Program-made: the position numbers and the translations under genes
NCBI GenBank assembly: GCA_910576545.1
Contig: CAJTKM010000002.1
Span: 62,001 to 126,000 of the forward strand
Reading direction: 5' to 3'
DNA length: 64,000 nt
DNA from: Lachnospiraceae bacterium
Lineage (GTDB): Bacteria > Bacillota > Clostridia > Lachnospirales > Anaerotignaceae
The notes under the pieces: model-generated
Seen by the model: only the letters and a program-made list of their open reading frames with translations
Databases searched by the model: none
What the model was told of the DNA's origin: nothing
Shown here: positions 49,722 through 59,198 of the stretch, one piece after another
Layout: each line of letters opens with the position of its first letter
Position numbering within the stretch: position 1 is the stretch's first letter

Positions 49722-52700
49722 AGGCCCGCCGCCTTTCGTCGTCCGCCCGCTGGCGGTCCCGTTCGTCGATTTCCTGCAAAAGTTCTTCGTCGTGCTTCCG
49801 CAAGATTTCTTCAATGTCCTGTGCTTGTGCGTCGTTCCCCACATGGAAAACCGGCGCGCTATGAATGACAACCGATCTTTGACGGTCAGCCGTCGAAAGC
49901 GTCGGCGGGTTCACGTCCGGGGCTTCCGCTCCCACGTTGGCCAGCCGGTACTGCTGAAATCCGCCGTTGCCCGTCAGGGTCTTTGCCATTCCTGCAAGGT
50001 TCGTGAAAATCTGCCCGGTTTCCGCCGCCTTGAAAACAGTTCGGTTCCGGGCGTTGGTGATAAGTTCCGCGCCCTTTTCGCCCGCTATGAACGTGTCAGG
50101 TGTCCGGGGCGTGCCTTTTGCGAATTTCGGAATCAACGGAATGTTGATACCCTTTCCGCCAAGGCCGGGGACCCAATCTGGAATTTTTAGCTTGTTCAGC
50201 CCTCCGATCAGCCCGTTTATAATGTCAATGATTCCGTTCATTGCGCCCTTTGCAATGCCCTTGATCGCTTCCCAAACGCCGGAGAAAATGCCTTTTACAC
50301 CCTCCCAAACGCGGGACCAATCGCCGGTAAAAATCCCGGCAAACACGTTCAAAAGGCCCTGAATTGCGGTCAGTACGCCGCCGATCACGGACCGGATAGC
50401 TTCAAGGTATGTTCCGATCAGTGATTGAATCGTAGGCATAAGGGCTTGAATTATCCCCATGACGGCGGTTGCCACCGTTTGAAAGATTTCCCAAATGCTT
50501 TGAATAACCCCCGTGATCGTCGGTCCCCATTCAACAAAGGTCTGTGCAATTTGCGGAAGTACGGTCGTGACGATGAACGCGAACAGTTCTTCAATGACCG
50601 GCTTTACGCTGGTGTCAATGAACGAAATAAACTGTCCGATCACGCCGCCCACCGTCTGCATGATAGAAACGAACGTGTCGAACACGGCAACGCCCTGTTC
50701 GCCGAAAATTCCGTTGATGAATTCACGCGCGCTTGCAAGGTTCCCGTCGCTGAAAATACCCTTGATCGTGTTGCCTATGTTGGTAATCACGCCCACGATA
50801 TTGTCAAAGACGGCAACCCCCGCCGGGCCGAATACTTTTTCAACCCCGGCCCGTATGTCGTCCAAGTGGTCCCGGAATATCTGAACGGCGGCAATAATCA
50901 GGCCGATCACGCCGACAACGGGCAGAATCTTTCCGGCAATACCGCCGAACGGCCCCAAAATCGCCCCGCCCAGCTTTTGGAGCGGCGCAATCATGGTCGT
51001 TAGTTTGCTGAACCCCTTTCCGACAACGCCGCCGATCTTGCCCAGCGGCCCGGCGGCGATTTTGCTTCCCGCTCTTGCGAAAATGCCTGTCACCTTGCCT
51101 GCGGCCCCTGTCGCCAGCCCGCCGATACCGGAAAACGCTTTAGAGAATAGCCCGCCCGCGGCTCCGCCGATACCGGAAAACAGATTTCCGATCTTCGTTC
51201 CGCTGAACAGTCCGGTAAATGCGCGGCCCGCGCCGCCTGCCGCGCTTCCGATTCCGCCGAAATAGCCGATCACATTTTTTGCAACGCCTTTCAGCGTGCC
51301 GGAAAAGCCCGCCGAATTGACGCTTGCAAGGGCGAACATAGTTTTCAAGAGGGTAAAACCCTTTTGAACAGATAGAACACCGCCTTTCAGTTCCAGAAAC
51401 GCCAGCTTTCCGGTCAGCGTCGCCGCCTTAAATGCCAAAAGCCCGGCGGTGATCTTCACGATCTGTTGAATCAATTCCGGGTTTTCGTTGATGAATTGCG
51501 TTAGTTTGGTGATAAAGTCCGTGATTCCCTGCGTTCCCGCTCGGAATGTAGGTAAAAGCGCGTCGCCGATTGCAATTTGCAGGCCGTCAAGGGCGGATTT
51601 CATCAAAGTTATATCGCCCTCTAAATTGTCCAGCTTGATTGCCGCCATCCGTTCCGCCGCGCCTTTTGCGTTATTGATCGAATCGGACAACTTTTTATAA
51701 TCTTCGTCGCTTGCGTTGACAACGGCCAGCATACCGGCGAACGATTCCTTGCCGAAAATCGCCGTTGCCGCCGCCACCTGTTCAGCTTCAGACAAACCGC
51801 CCAAACTCCCGCGCAAATTGTCCACCACTTCGCGGAATGTTTTCATTGTCCCGTCGGAACGCGTCAGGCTGATTCCGTATCGGTCCATATAGGCTTTCAT
51901 CTGCTTTGTGGGCTTTGCCATGTTCGCAAGGGAAGTTTTCAGGGATGTTCCGGCAACGTCCGCTTTGATCGACGCGTTCGCCATTAGTCCGATTGCCAGC
52001 GACATATCTTCTACGGAATACCCTAAAGCGCCGGCAACGGGCGCAACCTTTTGGAAGGTTGCGCCCATCATTCCGACGTTTGTATTCGCATTGCTTGACG
52101 CTTGCGCCAACACGTCCGCGAACCGTCCTGCGTCCTCCGCGTTCATACGGAAAGCGGTAAGCGCGTCCGTCACAATATCCGAAACGGACCCCAAATCTTC
52201 CCCGGACGCGGCGGCAAGGTTCATAATGCCCGGCAATCCGCCGATCATCTGCTTTGTTTTCCAGCCCGCCATAGCCATATATTCAAGGGCTTTCCCGGAT
52301 TCTACGGCGGTAAACTGTGTCGTCGCGCCCATATCTTTAGCAAGGGCGGTCAGCTTTGCCATATCCCCCGCGGAAGCGCCCGAAATGGCCTGAACCGACG
52401 ACATTTGCGCTTCAAACTCCGCGGCTTTCTTGACCGGCCCGGCGTACAGCGCCGCGCCCAGCGCCGCCGCCGTACCGATCACCCCGCCAAGTTGGGCTTT
52501 TGTTTTGGAAATCGCTTCATTGTTCTGCTGAATCGCGCCGTTCAACCGCGCTAATTCCTCTTGACCGCTTTTCAGCCGGTCATAGCTTTTCGCCAGCCGT
52601 TCGTTTTCCTGCGCTAAACGGGACGTATCAACGCCCGCGTCGGAAAGTTCGTCGCCCAGCGTCCGCAAGCGGGCTTCCTGCGCTTCGATCTTTGCGGTGG

Positions 52701-53019
52701 TGTCGGCAATCTGCCGTTCGTTTCGCTCCATAGCGGCCCGCAATTTCTCCGACGGCTGTTCCGTCTGGCTTAATTCACGCTGTAAACGGTCATGCTCCGC
52801 GGTCAACTGCGCCAGCTTTTGCCGGTTTGTATCAAGGGCGGTTGACTGTTTCTTGAACGCGTCGATCTTGCCGGTAACGGAATTCAGCTTTTGCATGGTG
52901 TTTTGAAGTTGCCGCGTGGTATTGATCGCCCCTTTGAACGCCGCGTTGAAGTTCCCGCCCAAAGACGCTTGCAGTTTGAAGAGTAGTTCATGCTCTTTTC
53001 TGCTTGCCAACCCCGTCAC
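49714..53019 (-). CDS. Tail tape measure protein
   Basis: 1101 residues. Residues 1-190 are coiled coil; about 200-440 form the TP901-type core (MSSVQAISGASAGDMAKL; MAMAGWKTKQMIGGLPGIMNLAAASG). A hydrophobic, Gly-rich region (about 530-760) and a long helical region follow. It sets tail length during assembly. It starts with GTG 53019, overlapping the end of the E' frame by 4 bases (GTGA). Confidence 0.95.
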   Translation of the reverse strand: MTGLASRKEHELLFKLQASLGGNFNAAFKGAINTTRQLQNTMQKLNSVTGKIDAFKKQSTALDTNRQKLAQLTAEHDRLQRELSQTEQPSEKLRAAMERNERQIADTTAKIEAQEARLRTLGDELSDAGVDTSRLAQENERLAKSYDRLKSGQEELARLNGAIQQNNEAISKTKAQLGGVIGTAAALGAALYAGPVKKAAEFEAQMSSVQAISGASAGDMAKLTALAKDMGATTQFTAVESGKALEYMAMAGWKTKQMIGGLPGIMNLAAASGEDLGSVSDIVTDALTAFRMNAEDAGRFADVLAQASSNANTNVGMMGATFQKVAPVAGALGYSVEDMSLAIGLMANASIKADVAGTSLKTSLANMAKPTKQMKAYMDRYGISLTRSDGTMKTFREVVDNLRGSLGGLSEAEQVAAATAIFGKESFAGMLAVVNASDEDYKKLSDSINNAKGAAERMAAIKLDNLEGDITLMKSALDGLQIAIGDALLPTFRAGTQGITDFITKLTQFINENPELIQQIVKITAGLLAFKAATLTGKLAFLELKGGVLSVQKGFTLLKTMFALASVNSAGFSGTLKGVAKNVIGYFGGIGSAAGGAGRAFTGLFSGTKIGNLFSGIGGAAGGLFSKAFSGIGGLATGAAGKVTGIFARAGSKIAAGPLGKIGGVVGKGFSKLTTMIAPLQKLGGAILGPFGGIAGKILPVVGVIGLIIAAVQIFRDHLDDIRAGVEKVFGPAGVAVFDNIVGVITNIGNTIKGIFSDGNLASAREFINGIFGEQGVAVFDTFVSIMQTVGGVIGQFISFIDTSVKPVIEELFAFIVTTVLPQIAQTFVEWGPTITGVIQSIWEIFQTVATAVMGIIQALMPTIQSLIGTYLEAIRSVIGGVLTAIQGLLNVFAGIFTGDWSRVWEGVKGIFSGVWEAIKGIAKGAMNGIIDIINGLIGGLNKLKIPDWVPGLGGKGINIPLIPKFAKGTPRTPDTFIAGEKGAELITNARNRTVFKAAETGQIFTNLAGMAKTLTGNGGFQQYRLANVGAEAPDVNPPTLSTADRQRSVVIHSAPVFHVGNDAQAQDIEEILRKHDEELLQEIDERDRQRADDERRRAYD

Positions 53020-53204
53020 CCGCCTTTCTTGCTCTTGCGCTCTTTCTCGACGGCGTTTGCGTCCTCAATCCATGCGGCGAATTCCGAAACGGTCATGTTC
53101 AGCCAAAACGGAACGCCGGTGAAAGACGCTTGCGCCATCTTGTAGGTTTCACGCCGCCACCATTGCGCGGGGTTCTGCTTTAATAGCCCGAATCCAGCAA
53201 AAAA
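53016..53204 (-). CDS. E' frameshift extension of gpE
   Basis: The slip sequence T TTT TTG (53198-53204) lies in the gpE frame near its end. A -1 shift there leads into an open frame that continues for about 60 residues (QWWRRETYKMAQASFTGVPF ... EKERKSKKGG) to TGA 53016. This reproduces the E+E' tail assembly chaperone arrangement of P2. The frame also has an internal ATG (about 53143), but it lacks a convincing binding site. Confidence 0.8.
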   Translation of the reverse strand, partial: FFAGFGLLKQNPAQWWRRETYKMAQASFTGVPFWLNMTVSEFAAWIEDANAVEKERKSKKGG

Positions 53205-53599
53205 CGGCGCGCGGCCCCCGTGATCTTGTTAAAATCTTTCAGGGGCATAGCTTCCAGCACGTCGCTTCCGATTCCCGCGGCCCGCGCCGCCATCTTGCTC
53301 TGGAAGCTGGTGGAAATCTCCGGGGCAAGGGCGTATTCGCTCATACCCTGCATTTCGTTTTCGATTGCCACCATGTCCCGGCCTTTCAGCCGCCCGAAAT
53401 CAAAGGTCAATTCCTCATAGGTCCTTCCCTCATGCTCGAACGGCTTCTTGAACGTGTGCGTATAAACGCCCACGTCGCCGCTCTCGACGGCCTGTACGGG
53501 GCTTTCCGCAGCGGGCTGTGTCATTTCATGGTCGGCGGCTCCCGCCGCGCCTGTGGCGTTCTCCGCGCCGGTTACAGCAATGTTTTTCTTGTCACTCAT
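53180..53599 (-). CDS. Tail assembly chaperone gpE
   Basis: 139 residues. The N-terminal 45 are low-complexity; the rest matches P2 gpE-type proteins (YTHTFKKPFEHEGRTYEELTF; FGRLKGRDMVAIENEM). It keeps the tape measure protein soluble until the tube forms. Its last codons carry the frameshift site described for E'. Confidence 0.85.
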   Translation of the reverse strand: MSDKKNIAVTGAENATGAAGAADHEMTQPAAESPVQAVESGDVGVYTHTFKKPFEHEGRTYEELTFDFGRLKGRDMVAIENEMQGMSEYALAPEISTSFQSKMAARAAGIGSDVLEAMPLKDFNKITGAARRFLLDSGY

Positions 53600-53693
53600 G
53601 GTTCAATTCCTCCGATTGTCATTTATAGATTTGAAATACAGAAAGCGGGCGCAAAATCCCCCGGCGGGAATGGTCCCGCCGGGGGTCGATCTC

Positions 53694-54209
53694 TTACTTG
53701 CCCAGCGCCTTTCGCACGTCCTCCAGATAGTCAACGCCGTTCACAAAGAAAATGAAATTCAGAATGTCGATTTCCATGATCTTCACGCCGTCGATGTAGG
53801 TGGCAAAGTACGTCACCGCGTATTCGCCGGACGATTCTGCGGGCGACGCGGGCGCAAGCTTGCCGGGGCTGTACTTTGTGGGCGTTACCATCAAAACGTG
53901 CTTGACGTGGGATTGCTTGAACCGGCCCGCGCCGCTGTCCCATACTTGCTGGGACGCGCGCAAGTCGATTTGATGATTCCGCGGCTCCAGCAGTCTGATC
54001 GCGGCTTTCGTCACCGAACGGAAATTCAACGTTAGGGTCATAGCTTCGATATGGCCCACAAACGCGCCGTTGAACGTGCCGGAAATTCCCGCGCCCTTGA
54101 CTTCCTCCGTAATGGAGGAAATTTCCGGCAAGGTCACTTCCGCCATGCCGTAATATTCCGTCGCGTCCTCATACACGGCAAAGTTAGTCACGCCGTTTTC
54201 AACTTTCAC
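53694..54209 (-). CDS. Major tail tube protein
   Basis: 171 residues matching P2 FII-type tube proteins (VTLPEISSITEEVKGAGISG; LNFRSVTKAAIRLLEPRNHQ). It polymerizes into the inner tube that passes DNA. GTG start at 54209, 13 bases after the sheath gene. Confidence 0.92.
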   Translation of the reverse strand: MKVENGVTNFAVYEDATEYYGMAEVTLPEISSITEEVKGAGISGTFNGAFVGHIEAMTLTLNFRSVTKAAIRLLEPRNHQIDLRASQQVWDSGAGRFKQSHVKHVLMVTPTKYSPGKLAPASPAESSGEYAVTYFATYIDGVKIMEIDILNFIFFVNGVDYLEDVRKALGK

Positions 54210-54222
54210 GGTTCATCCCTCC

Positions 54223-55680
54223 TTACGCCGTCAGCGCCGCGGAAACGTACTCCACGTCGTATTCCAGCACAAACTCACATTCACGCATGGGGCTGGGCGG
54301 GGTCAAGAAAATATGGAACGTCGCCTTGCCCGCCATAAGGGAAGTAACGGGGTTTTCATCCTCCCGGAATTCAACCCGCCCGCCCAGCAACTTCTCTTCG
54401 TTGACAAGGCCGTTCAGCCAGATATTCACGGAATCAACGATACTGTCGATCAGCCGCCGGGTCATTTTCTTGTCAACCTTGCTCCAATAGGTCAGGACAA
54501 GGGAGTTCGCAACCCAGCCGAACATACGGGAAACGCAAATGAAATAATTCTTTACGTCCGTATCGGCGGGGAAACAGGCGGTTTCGTCGCCCCAAAGGAC
54601 ATAACCGCCGATGAAGTTCAGCGCGGTAACAATGCCGTTGCTGTTCAGGTAGTTTGCTTGCTGGAGGTCCAGAAGAACAACCGTCCCGTCGGCAAGAACC
54701 GCGCTGTCGATCTGCAAAAGTTTGTTCGACGGGCTTTCCGCCGGGCAACCGCCGTTGTCCGAATCGGTCAACCCCATTCGGCCCGCCGCCTGTACGGAAG
54801 CATGAAAAACCCGCTCCCCAAGCTTGAAGAGCGGCCAGCAAATAAGCTGATATTTGGAATTGATGTTCTTTTTCTTCTTCCATGCGGGCGCGTCGGCGTA
54901 ATGCCGAACGTCGTTCGTGTCAATGTCGCAAAGGGCTTTCCCCTCGAATACGCCGTTAATCGACTGGACCTTTGCCGACATGATCGCGGCAACCTCCGAA
55001 TCGTGGGACCAGCCGGGGGTAAGCACCAAATCGGCGACGATTCCGTATTTCGGAAAGACGGAATCCAGCAGTTCAAGCCCGGAATTCGTCTTTGTGTTCG
55101 GGTCAAATCCGCCGATGATCTCTTTCTTTGTCACGGCGGCGGGGTCCACCGCATTGAAAGAAATTGTCAGTTCTCCCGCGTTCGCCGGGATTGCTCCGCC
55201 CTCCAGCACTTCGACGATCAGGTTTTCCCCGTCGTACAGGGTGTCGTAATCGGTCCCGGCGGTGTAGTTGCCCGGCTGTCCCTCCGCCGCGGCGTTGTTC
55301 TTTACCGTTACGCTGGCCTGAATCGCTTCCAGCGGAAGATAAACCTTGCCGTCCGTGACGGGATAGTTCTGTTCCGCAACGGGTTTCTTGTGCTTTTCCG
55401 GGTCAAGCACGTTCACCAGCACCACGGGGGCAACGCCGTAAAGCTGGAATTGCGAATAGATCATTTCGCAAAGCGGGTATTTCTCCCAATCGTCGGAGAA
55501 CCCGAACGCGGATACGGCTTCCTGATAGGTGTAGCACATGACGGGTTCGTTTACCGGCCCGCCGACGGTATGTACCGGGGCCGCGCCCACGACAAACGCA
55601 ATCCCGGAATCCGCTTCAACGGGGGTCGAAACCGACGTGTCAACCTGTCGCGTCGATACGCCGTGATAATAGTTCGCCAC
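54223..55680 (-). CDS. Contractile tail sheath protein
   Basis: 485 residues matching P2 FI-type sheath proteins (GVSTRQVDTSVSTPVEADSGIAF; LLQIDSAVLADGTVVLLDL; FIGGYVLWGDETACFPADTD). The outer sheath contracts to drive the tube through the envelope, so this is a myovirus-type tail. GTG 55680 follows the upstream gene by 4 bases. Confidence 0.95.
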   Translation of the reverse strand: MANYYHGVSTRQVDTSVSTPVEADSGIAFVVGAAPVHTVGGPVNEPVMCYTYQEAVSAFGFSDDWEKYPLCEMIYSQFQLYGVAPVVLVNVLDPEKHKKPVAEQNYPVTDGKVYLPLEAIQASVTVKNNAAAEGQPGNYTAGTDYDTLYDGENLIVEVLEGGAIPANAGELTISFNAVDPAAVTKKEIIGGFDPNTKTNSGLELLDSVFPKYGIVADLVLTPGWSHDSEVAAIMSAKVQSINGVFEGKALCDIDTNDVRHYADAPAWKKKKNINSKYQLICWPLFKLGERVFHASVQAAGRMGLTDSDNGGCPAESPSNKLLQIDSAVLADGTVVLLDLQQANYLNSNGIVTALNFIGGYVLWGDETACFPADTDVKNYFICVSRMFGWVANSLVLTYWSKVDKKMTRRLIDSIVDSVNIWLNGLVNEEKLLGGRVEFREDENPVTSLMAGKATFHIFLTPPSPMRECEFVLEYDVEYVSAALTA

Positions 55681-55683
55681 CGC

Positions 55684-56352
55684 TTATCCCTCCTTACTGT
55701 TCTTCTTCATTTTCATTGCCGAAACAATGTCGGTGTAATACTTGTGCGCGATATTGCCGGGGGTCTTGACCTTGACGGAAAACGCCGCCAGCCGGTTCGT
55801 CGGAACAATCAGCCGCGGAATCTGCGGGTAATCCTCGATTACGTCCGCAAGGTAGTTCAGCACGTCCGCAAGGGTCCCGCGGAACACGGCGTTTTCTTTC
55901 AGCCGCCCGCGGGGAATGGACGGCCCGCAATATACGAACGTGTCGTATCCCTCCGCGCCCTCTGTGGGCCGTTCTGCGGGCTTTTCTCCGCCGGGGGTAT
56001 CGTTACCCCCGCCGCCGGTTCCGTCGCTTCCTGCGCCCTCTGTGGCTTCCTCCGCGGGCTGTTCTCCGCCGCCGTCGCCGGTCCCGCTCCCGCCGGTGTC
56101 CTCTTCGCCCTCTCCGGGCCGTTCTGCGGGCTTTTCGCCGTGGGTGGTATCTCCGCCCCCCTCACCGCCCGCGGCGCTCTCTGCGCCCTCCGTGGCCCCC
56201 TCTGCGGGCTTCCCGGCGGTTTCCTTCGCGTTGTGGGCGTTCAGAGCCTCAATGATCTGCGTTTTCGTCATGCTGTCATCGGCGGCGATACCGTTTGCGG
56301 CGGCAACGTCCAGCAACTCTTCCTTTTTCATGCTGGGCTTGAATTCTACCAT
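55684..56352 (-). CDS. Phage protein with HeH-like N-terminus and repeats
   Basis: 222 residues. Residues 6-42 resemble a small HeH/SAP-like helical module (MKKEELLDVAAANGIAADDS). A low-complexity Gly/Glu/Pro region (45-140) has two copies of GEKPAERP(G/T)EG. The C-terminal 85 residues are structured (TFVYCGPSIPRGRL). It lies between the tail terminator-like gene and the sheath. Function unknown; the repeat region probably acts as a flexible linker. Confidence 0.65.
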   Translation of the reverse strand: MVEFKPSMKKEELLDVAAANGIAADDSMTKTQIIEALNAHNAKETAGKPAEGATEGAESAAGGEGGGDTTHGEKPAERPGEGEEDTGGSGTGDGGGEQPAEEATEGAGSDGTGGGGNDTPGGEKPAERPTEGAEGYDTFVYCGPSIPRGRLKENAVFRGTLADVLNYLADVIEDYPQIPRLIVPTNRLAAFSVKVKTPGNIAHKYYTDIVSAMKMKKNSKEG

Positions 56353-56885
56353 CTTTGTTCAACCTCACTTTCAACTGTCGGTGTTCTGTTTTCCAGATAC
56401 GGCCCCGCAAGTCCGCATTCTGTTTTGATCGGCGGCAACGTCCATTCCGACATGATTTCCCCCAAATAGTACGGGGCCGTATTATCCGGGTAGATAATCA
56501 TTTCAAGGGGCATTTTCAGCAAATAGCGGTCCTGAATGCTCCCGTCGCGGAGAAACCCCATCCGAATCCGTGTTAACAGATTCAAAAGGCACAATGACCC
56601 TTCCGCTTTATCCTCCGAATAGGTCGCGGCGACAATGCGAATCTTGCAACTGCTTTCCGGGTACTCTCCCGGCTCCTGTTCGTCCTTGCTGGTTAAAAAC
56701 TGCAAGAGGACATAGGGAATTCGTTCCGTTTCCGCGTTCTTGTTCGGAAGCGCCATTGTGTGAACCTCCGCCGGTCGTTCGTTGTTTTTCCCGCTCTTGC
56801 GGTCCACCCGGACTGGCAAAAGCAAATCCCTTGTTTCGTTCTCGATGTAGGCTTTCAGCGCGTCCAAAAGTTCCAACGGTGTCAT
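56346..56885 (-). CDS. Tail terminator / completion-like protein
   Basis: 179 residues between gpZ and the sheath. Features such as IPYVLLQFLTSKDEQEPGEY and SSCKIRIVAATYS suggest the beta-rich fold of tail terminators that cap the tube. The assignment rests mainly on order and length. Confidence 0.6.
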   Translation of the reverse strand: MTPLELLDALKAYIENETRDLLLPVRVDRKSGKNNERPAEVHTMALPNKNAETERIPYVLLQFLTSKDEQEPGEYPESSCKIRIVAATYSEDKAEGSLCLLNLLTRIRMGFLRDGSIQDRYLLKMPLEMIIYPDNTAPYYLGEIMSEWTLPPIKTECGLAGPYLENRTPTVESEVEQRW

Positions 56886-56888
56886 TGT

Positions 56889-57455
56889 TTACCCCCCGTA
56901 ACCGTTCAAAATGCGGGTTATTTCGTGTTCAATGCGCTTGTTTACGGTTTCCTGCGCCTTTTCCGAAACCTGTTCCAGCACTTCCTCATTCCCCGCCATT
57001 TGCGCGGTTGACTGTGCCATGAATTCAGTTACCGGGAAAGAACGCCCCGTTTCGCGCTCAAACATTCCTGTGTGACCGCTCTTCATCCGGGCAATAAAGG
57101 CATGAACGAACGGCGTTTGACCGTTCCCCCGCATGACCGCCGCTTTCACTTCCGCCCGCTGAATCGGCAACGTGGGCGTTACGTTGAAGCGGTACAGCGG
57201 CAATTTGTAGCCCGCGAACGTCACGGTTCCCACAACGCCGCCGTCCGCTTTCTGGACCTGTGCGCGGATATTCCCCCCGGCCCGGACGCGCTGTGCGGAA
57301 ATGGCATACGTCCCCGTAATCTGCCGGACCGTTTCGGCCTTGACTGTACTGTTTGCCCGGCGGATAACACTTGAAAACGCCTTTTGCGCTCCGCCCGGTA
57401 TGCCGGAAAGAATCAGGTTCACCCGCTCGATCTGATCGTTTGTAATCTGAATCAT
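56889..57455 (-). CDS. Minor tail protein Z-like
   Basis: 188 residues matching prophage minor tail protein Z/gp10-type proteins (IPGGAQKAFSSVIRRANSTV; FVHAFIARMKSGHTGMFERE). It probably acts at the head-tail junction. ATG 57455 overlaps the previous stop (ATGA). Confidence 0.8.
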   Translation of the reverse strand: MIQITNDQIERVNLILSGIPGGAQKAFSSVIRRANSTVKAETVRQITGTYAISAQRVRAGGNIRAQVQKADGGVVGTVTFAGYKLPLYRFNVTPTLPIQRAEVKAAVMRGNGQTPFVHAFIARMKSGHTGMFERETGRSFPVTEFMAQSTAQMAGNEEVLEQVSEKAQETVNKRIEHEITRILNGYGG

Positions 57456-57790
57456 TCGGTCAACATCTCCAAATAAAGCACGATTTCCCCGGCTTCCGGG
57501 TGAACCTTTGTGATTTCGTACAGGTCGTCGCCGATCTCCACGGTCAACCCCTTTTTCGGGGTCTGCCCCAGCAATGACAGCGGAACATACATGACTAAAT
57601 CGACAAGAACCAAACCGTCAACGTGATCTGTCGCCGGTTTGGTCCTGTCCTGTGCGCCGCCATCGTCGATGATGACCGGCCCTTTGTACCGGGTCCCGTC
57701 AATCCAGAATTCCAGTTCTTCCGCGTGTTCCGCGCTGTTGTGAAAGACGGTTTCCAAGTCCCGGTCAAGCTGTGCTTTGAAGTTCAGCAT
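57452..57790 (-). CDS. Head-tail joining protein candidate
   Basis: 112 residues from ATG 57790, which overlaps the capsid stop by one base (TAATG). A beta-rich protein (FWIDGTRYKGPVIIDDGG; GQTPKKGLTVEIGDDLYEI) with position and size like lambda FII-type head completion proteins. An in-frame start 24 bases upstream lies in the capsid gene. Confidence 0.65.
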   Translation of the reverse strand: MLNFKAQLDRDLETVFHNSAEHAEELEFWIDGTRYKGPVIIDDGGAQDRTKPATDHVDGLVLVDLVMYVPLSLLGQTPKKGLTVEIGDDLYEITKVHPEAGEIVLYLEMLTE

Positions 57791-58845
57791 TACAGCACGT
57801 GGGCGACAAACCAACTGTTGACCTCATGCGGGACGGGAAGAGGCTTGCTGTTGATCTGCAAAAAGCGTCGGTCCGGGCGGCGCTCTACCCACGTCTGCGG
57901 GACCATATCGCCCTCCACGGTGATAAACTTCTTTCCCTCTTCTGGAATCATGGTGATTGCTCCGTAGCATTCGGAGTAGTCCGCCCGCGTACTCATAAGC
58001 GCCAGCGCGCCGTCAGGGACAAGCGGGTATTCGTCCGGAGCGGTGGGGTTGGTCCAGTCGTCCAAATACCATTCGTTGTATTCGTAAATATCCAGCCCCA
58101 GCTTCCGAATGGTCCCGATGTAGGTTGTGCCGTCAGGCATTTCCCGCGGCTTGATTGCCGCAAGGTCATAGCTTTTAACGTCCAACTGCTTCATGACTTC
58201 CGGGTGGCTGATAAAGGCCGCGGAAACGTCGCTTGCCATGACGCAAATATTGCAGTTCACGAACCCGGTTTTCTGAACCTTTTTGCGCCACCGCTCAATG
58301 TCCTCCAGCGGGTGGGACGTGGGCGCGCTCCATTTCAATGCGTCGGTCACAATGGTTTCGACGTTATCAAAACCAAAGTCGATCACTTCGTTCAGGCCCT
58401 CGCCGATAATGGGAATCTGCCCGGTAAAGATCGCGGTTGCCGCCATCCACTCCCGGCGGCGAACGATCATTTCTTTCAGTTCCCGCAAATCCTCCGCCAG
58501 TTTTTCGACGGCCCGATCAGCGGGTTTCTTGCCGCTGTACGGGTTTTCGCCCGCGGACCGCTCCAGCAGGTCGTCCACGGTCGTGATCTTGTTCGGGGCA
58601 ACAAGCGTCGGCGTGTAGCTTACAGTCTGATAGCCCGCATTCAGAATGGTCTTGCCGCCCACTTTCGGGTGGACGAACGGGGCAAGGGCGCGCCCGCCCT
58701 TTTTGAAATCCACTTCAACGCTCTTCGTGTCGAACGTCTTTTTCGTCCGAAAGAACGTGTCAAGGAAGAACGTCCGAACCGGCGGCAACCGGCGAACCAG
58801 CTTCCCCAACGTGCGCGGGGTGTAAATATCGGTTTCAATAGCCAT
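57790..58845 (-). CDS. Major capsid protein, lambda E type
   Basis: 351 residues matching the lambda gpE capsid family: LPPVRTFFLDTFFRTKKTFD, VEVDFKKGGRALAPFVHP, YGAITMIPEEGKKFITVEGD. Normal family length (about 340). Forms the HK97-fold shell. Confidence 0.93.
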   Translation of the reverse strand: MAIETDIYTPRTLGKLVRRLPPVRTFFLDTFFRTKKTFDTKSVEVDFKKGGRALAPFVHPKVGGKTILNAGYQTVSYTPTLVAPNKITTVDDLLERSAGENPYSGKKPADRAVEKLAEDLRELKEMIVRRREWMAATAIFTGQIPIIGEGLNEVIDFGFDNVETIVTDALKWSAPTSHPLEDIERWRKKVQKTGFVNCNICVMASDVSAAFISHPEVMKQLDVKSYDLAAIKPREMPDGTTYIGTIRKLGLDIYEYNEWYLDDWTNPTAPDEYPLVPDGALALMSTRADYSECYGAITMIPEEGKKFITVEGDMVPQTWVERRPDRRFLQINSKPLPVPHEVNSWFVAHVL

Positions 58846-58860
58846 TTCTTTTTCCTCCCT

Positions 58861-59184
58861 TTACTTCAAAAAAATTCCCAGCTTGCGGAAAGCGGGTTTC
58901 AGGGCTTCCGCTGTCACACCCTCCGGCAAGGTCAGCCCATCGGCGAAAAATTCGCCGGTCAGCATACAGACAACGCCGCCGTCCGTAGAATCGTCGGCGG
59001 CGATTCCGTACAGTTCGTCCAGCCCGGCGGCGGTCGCTTCTTTGAATCCGCCCGCGGTCTTGATGACCGGGGCATACTGCCGGACGGTTTCGCCCTCCGC
59101 AACCTCGCCCACTTCCTTTGCAATGGGGAAGTCGCCCGCAAAAACATTTTTGCGGGTCAGTTCGTCGCGCTTGATTTCATACAT
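58861..59184 (-). CDS. Head decoration protein, lambda D-like
   Basis: 107 residues, directly between protease and capsid genes as in lambda. Motifs KTAGGFKEATAAGLDELYGIAA and GEFFADGLTLPEG fit head decoration proteins that stabilise the expanded capsid. Confidence 0.8.
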   Translation of the reverse strand: MYEIKRDELTRKNVFAGDFPIAKEVGEVAEGETVRQYAPVIKTAGGFKEATAAGLDELYGIAADDSTDGGVVCMLTGEFFADGLTLPEGVTAEALKPAFRKLGIFLK

Positions 59185-59198
59185 GGTCGTTTCCTCCT

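Noticed and set aside
54313-56469. Long + strand reading frame (over 700 codons) across the sheath region
   Set aside because: It is antisense to well-recognised tail genes, has no family resemblance or ribosome binding site, and arises from the high GC content of the prophage.
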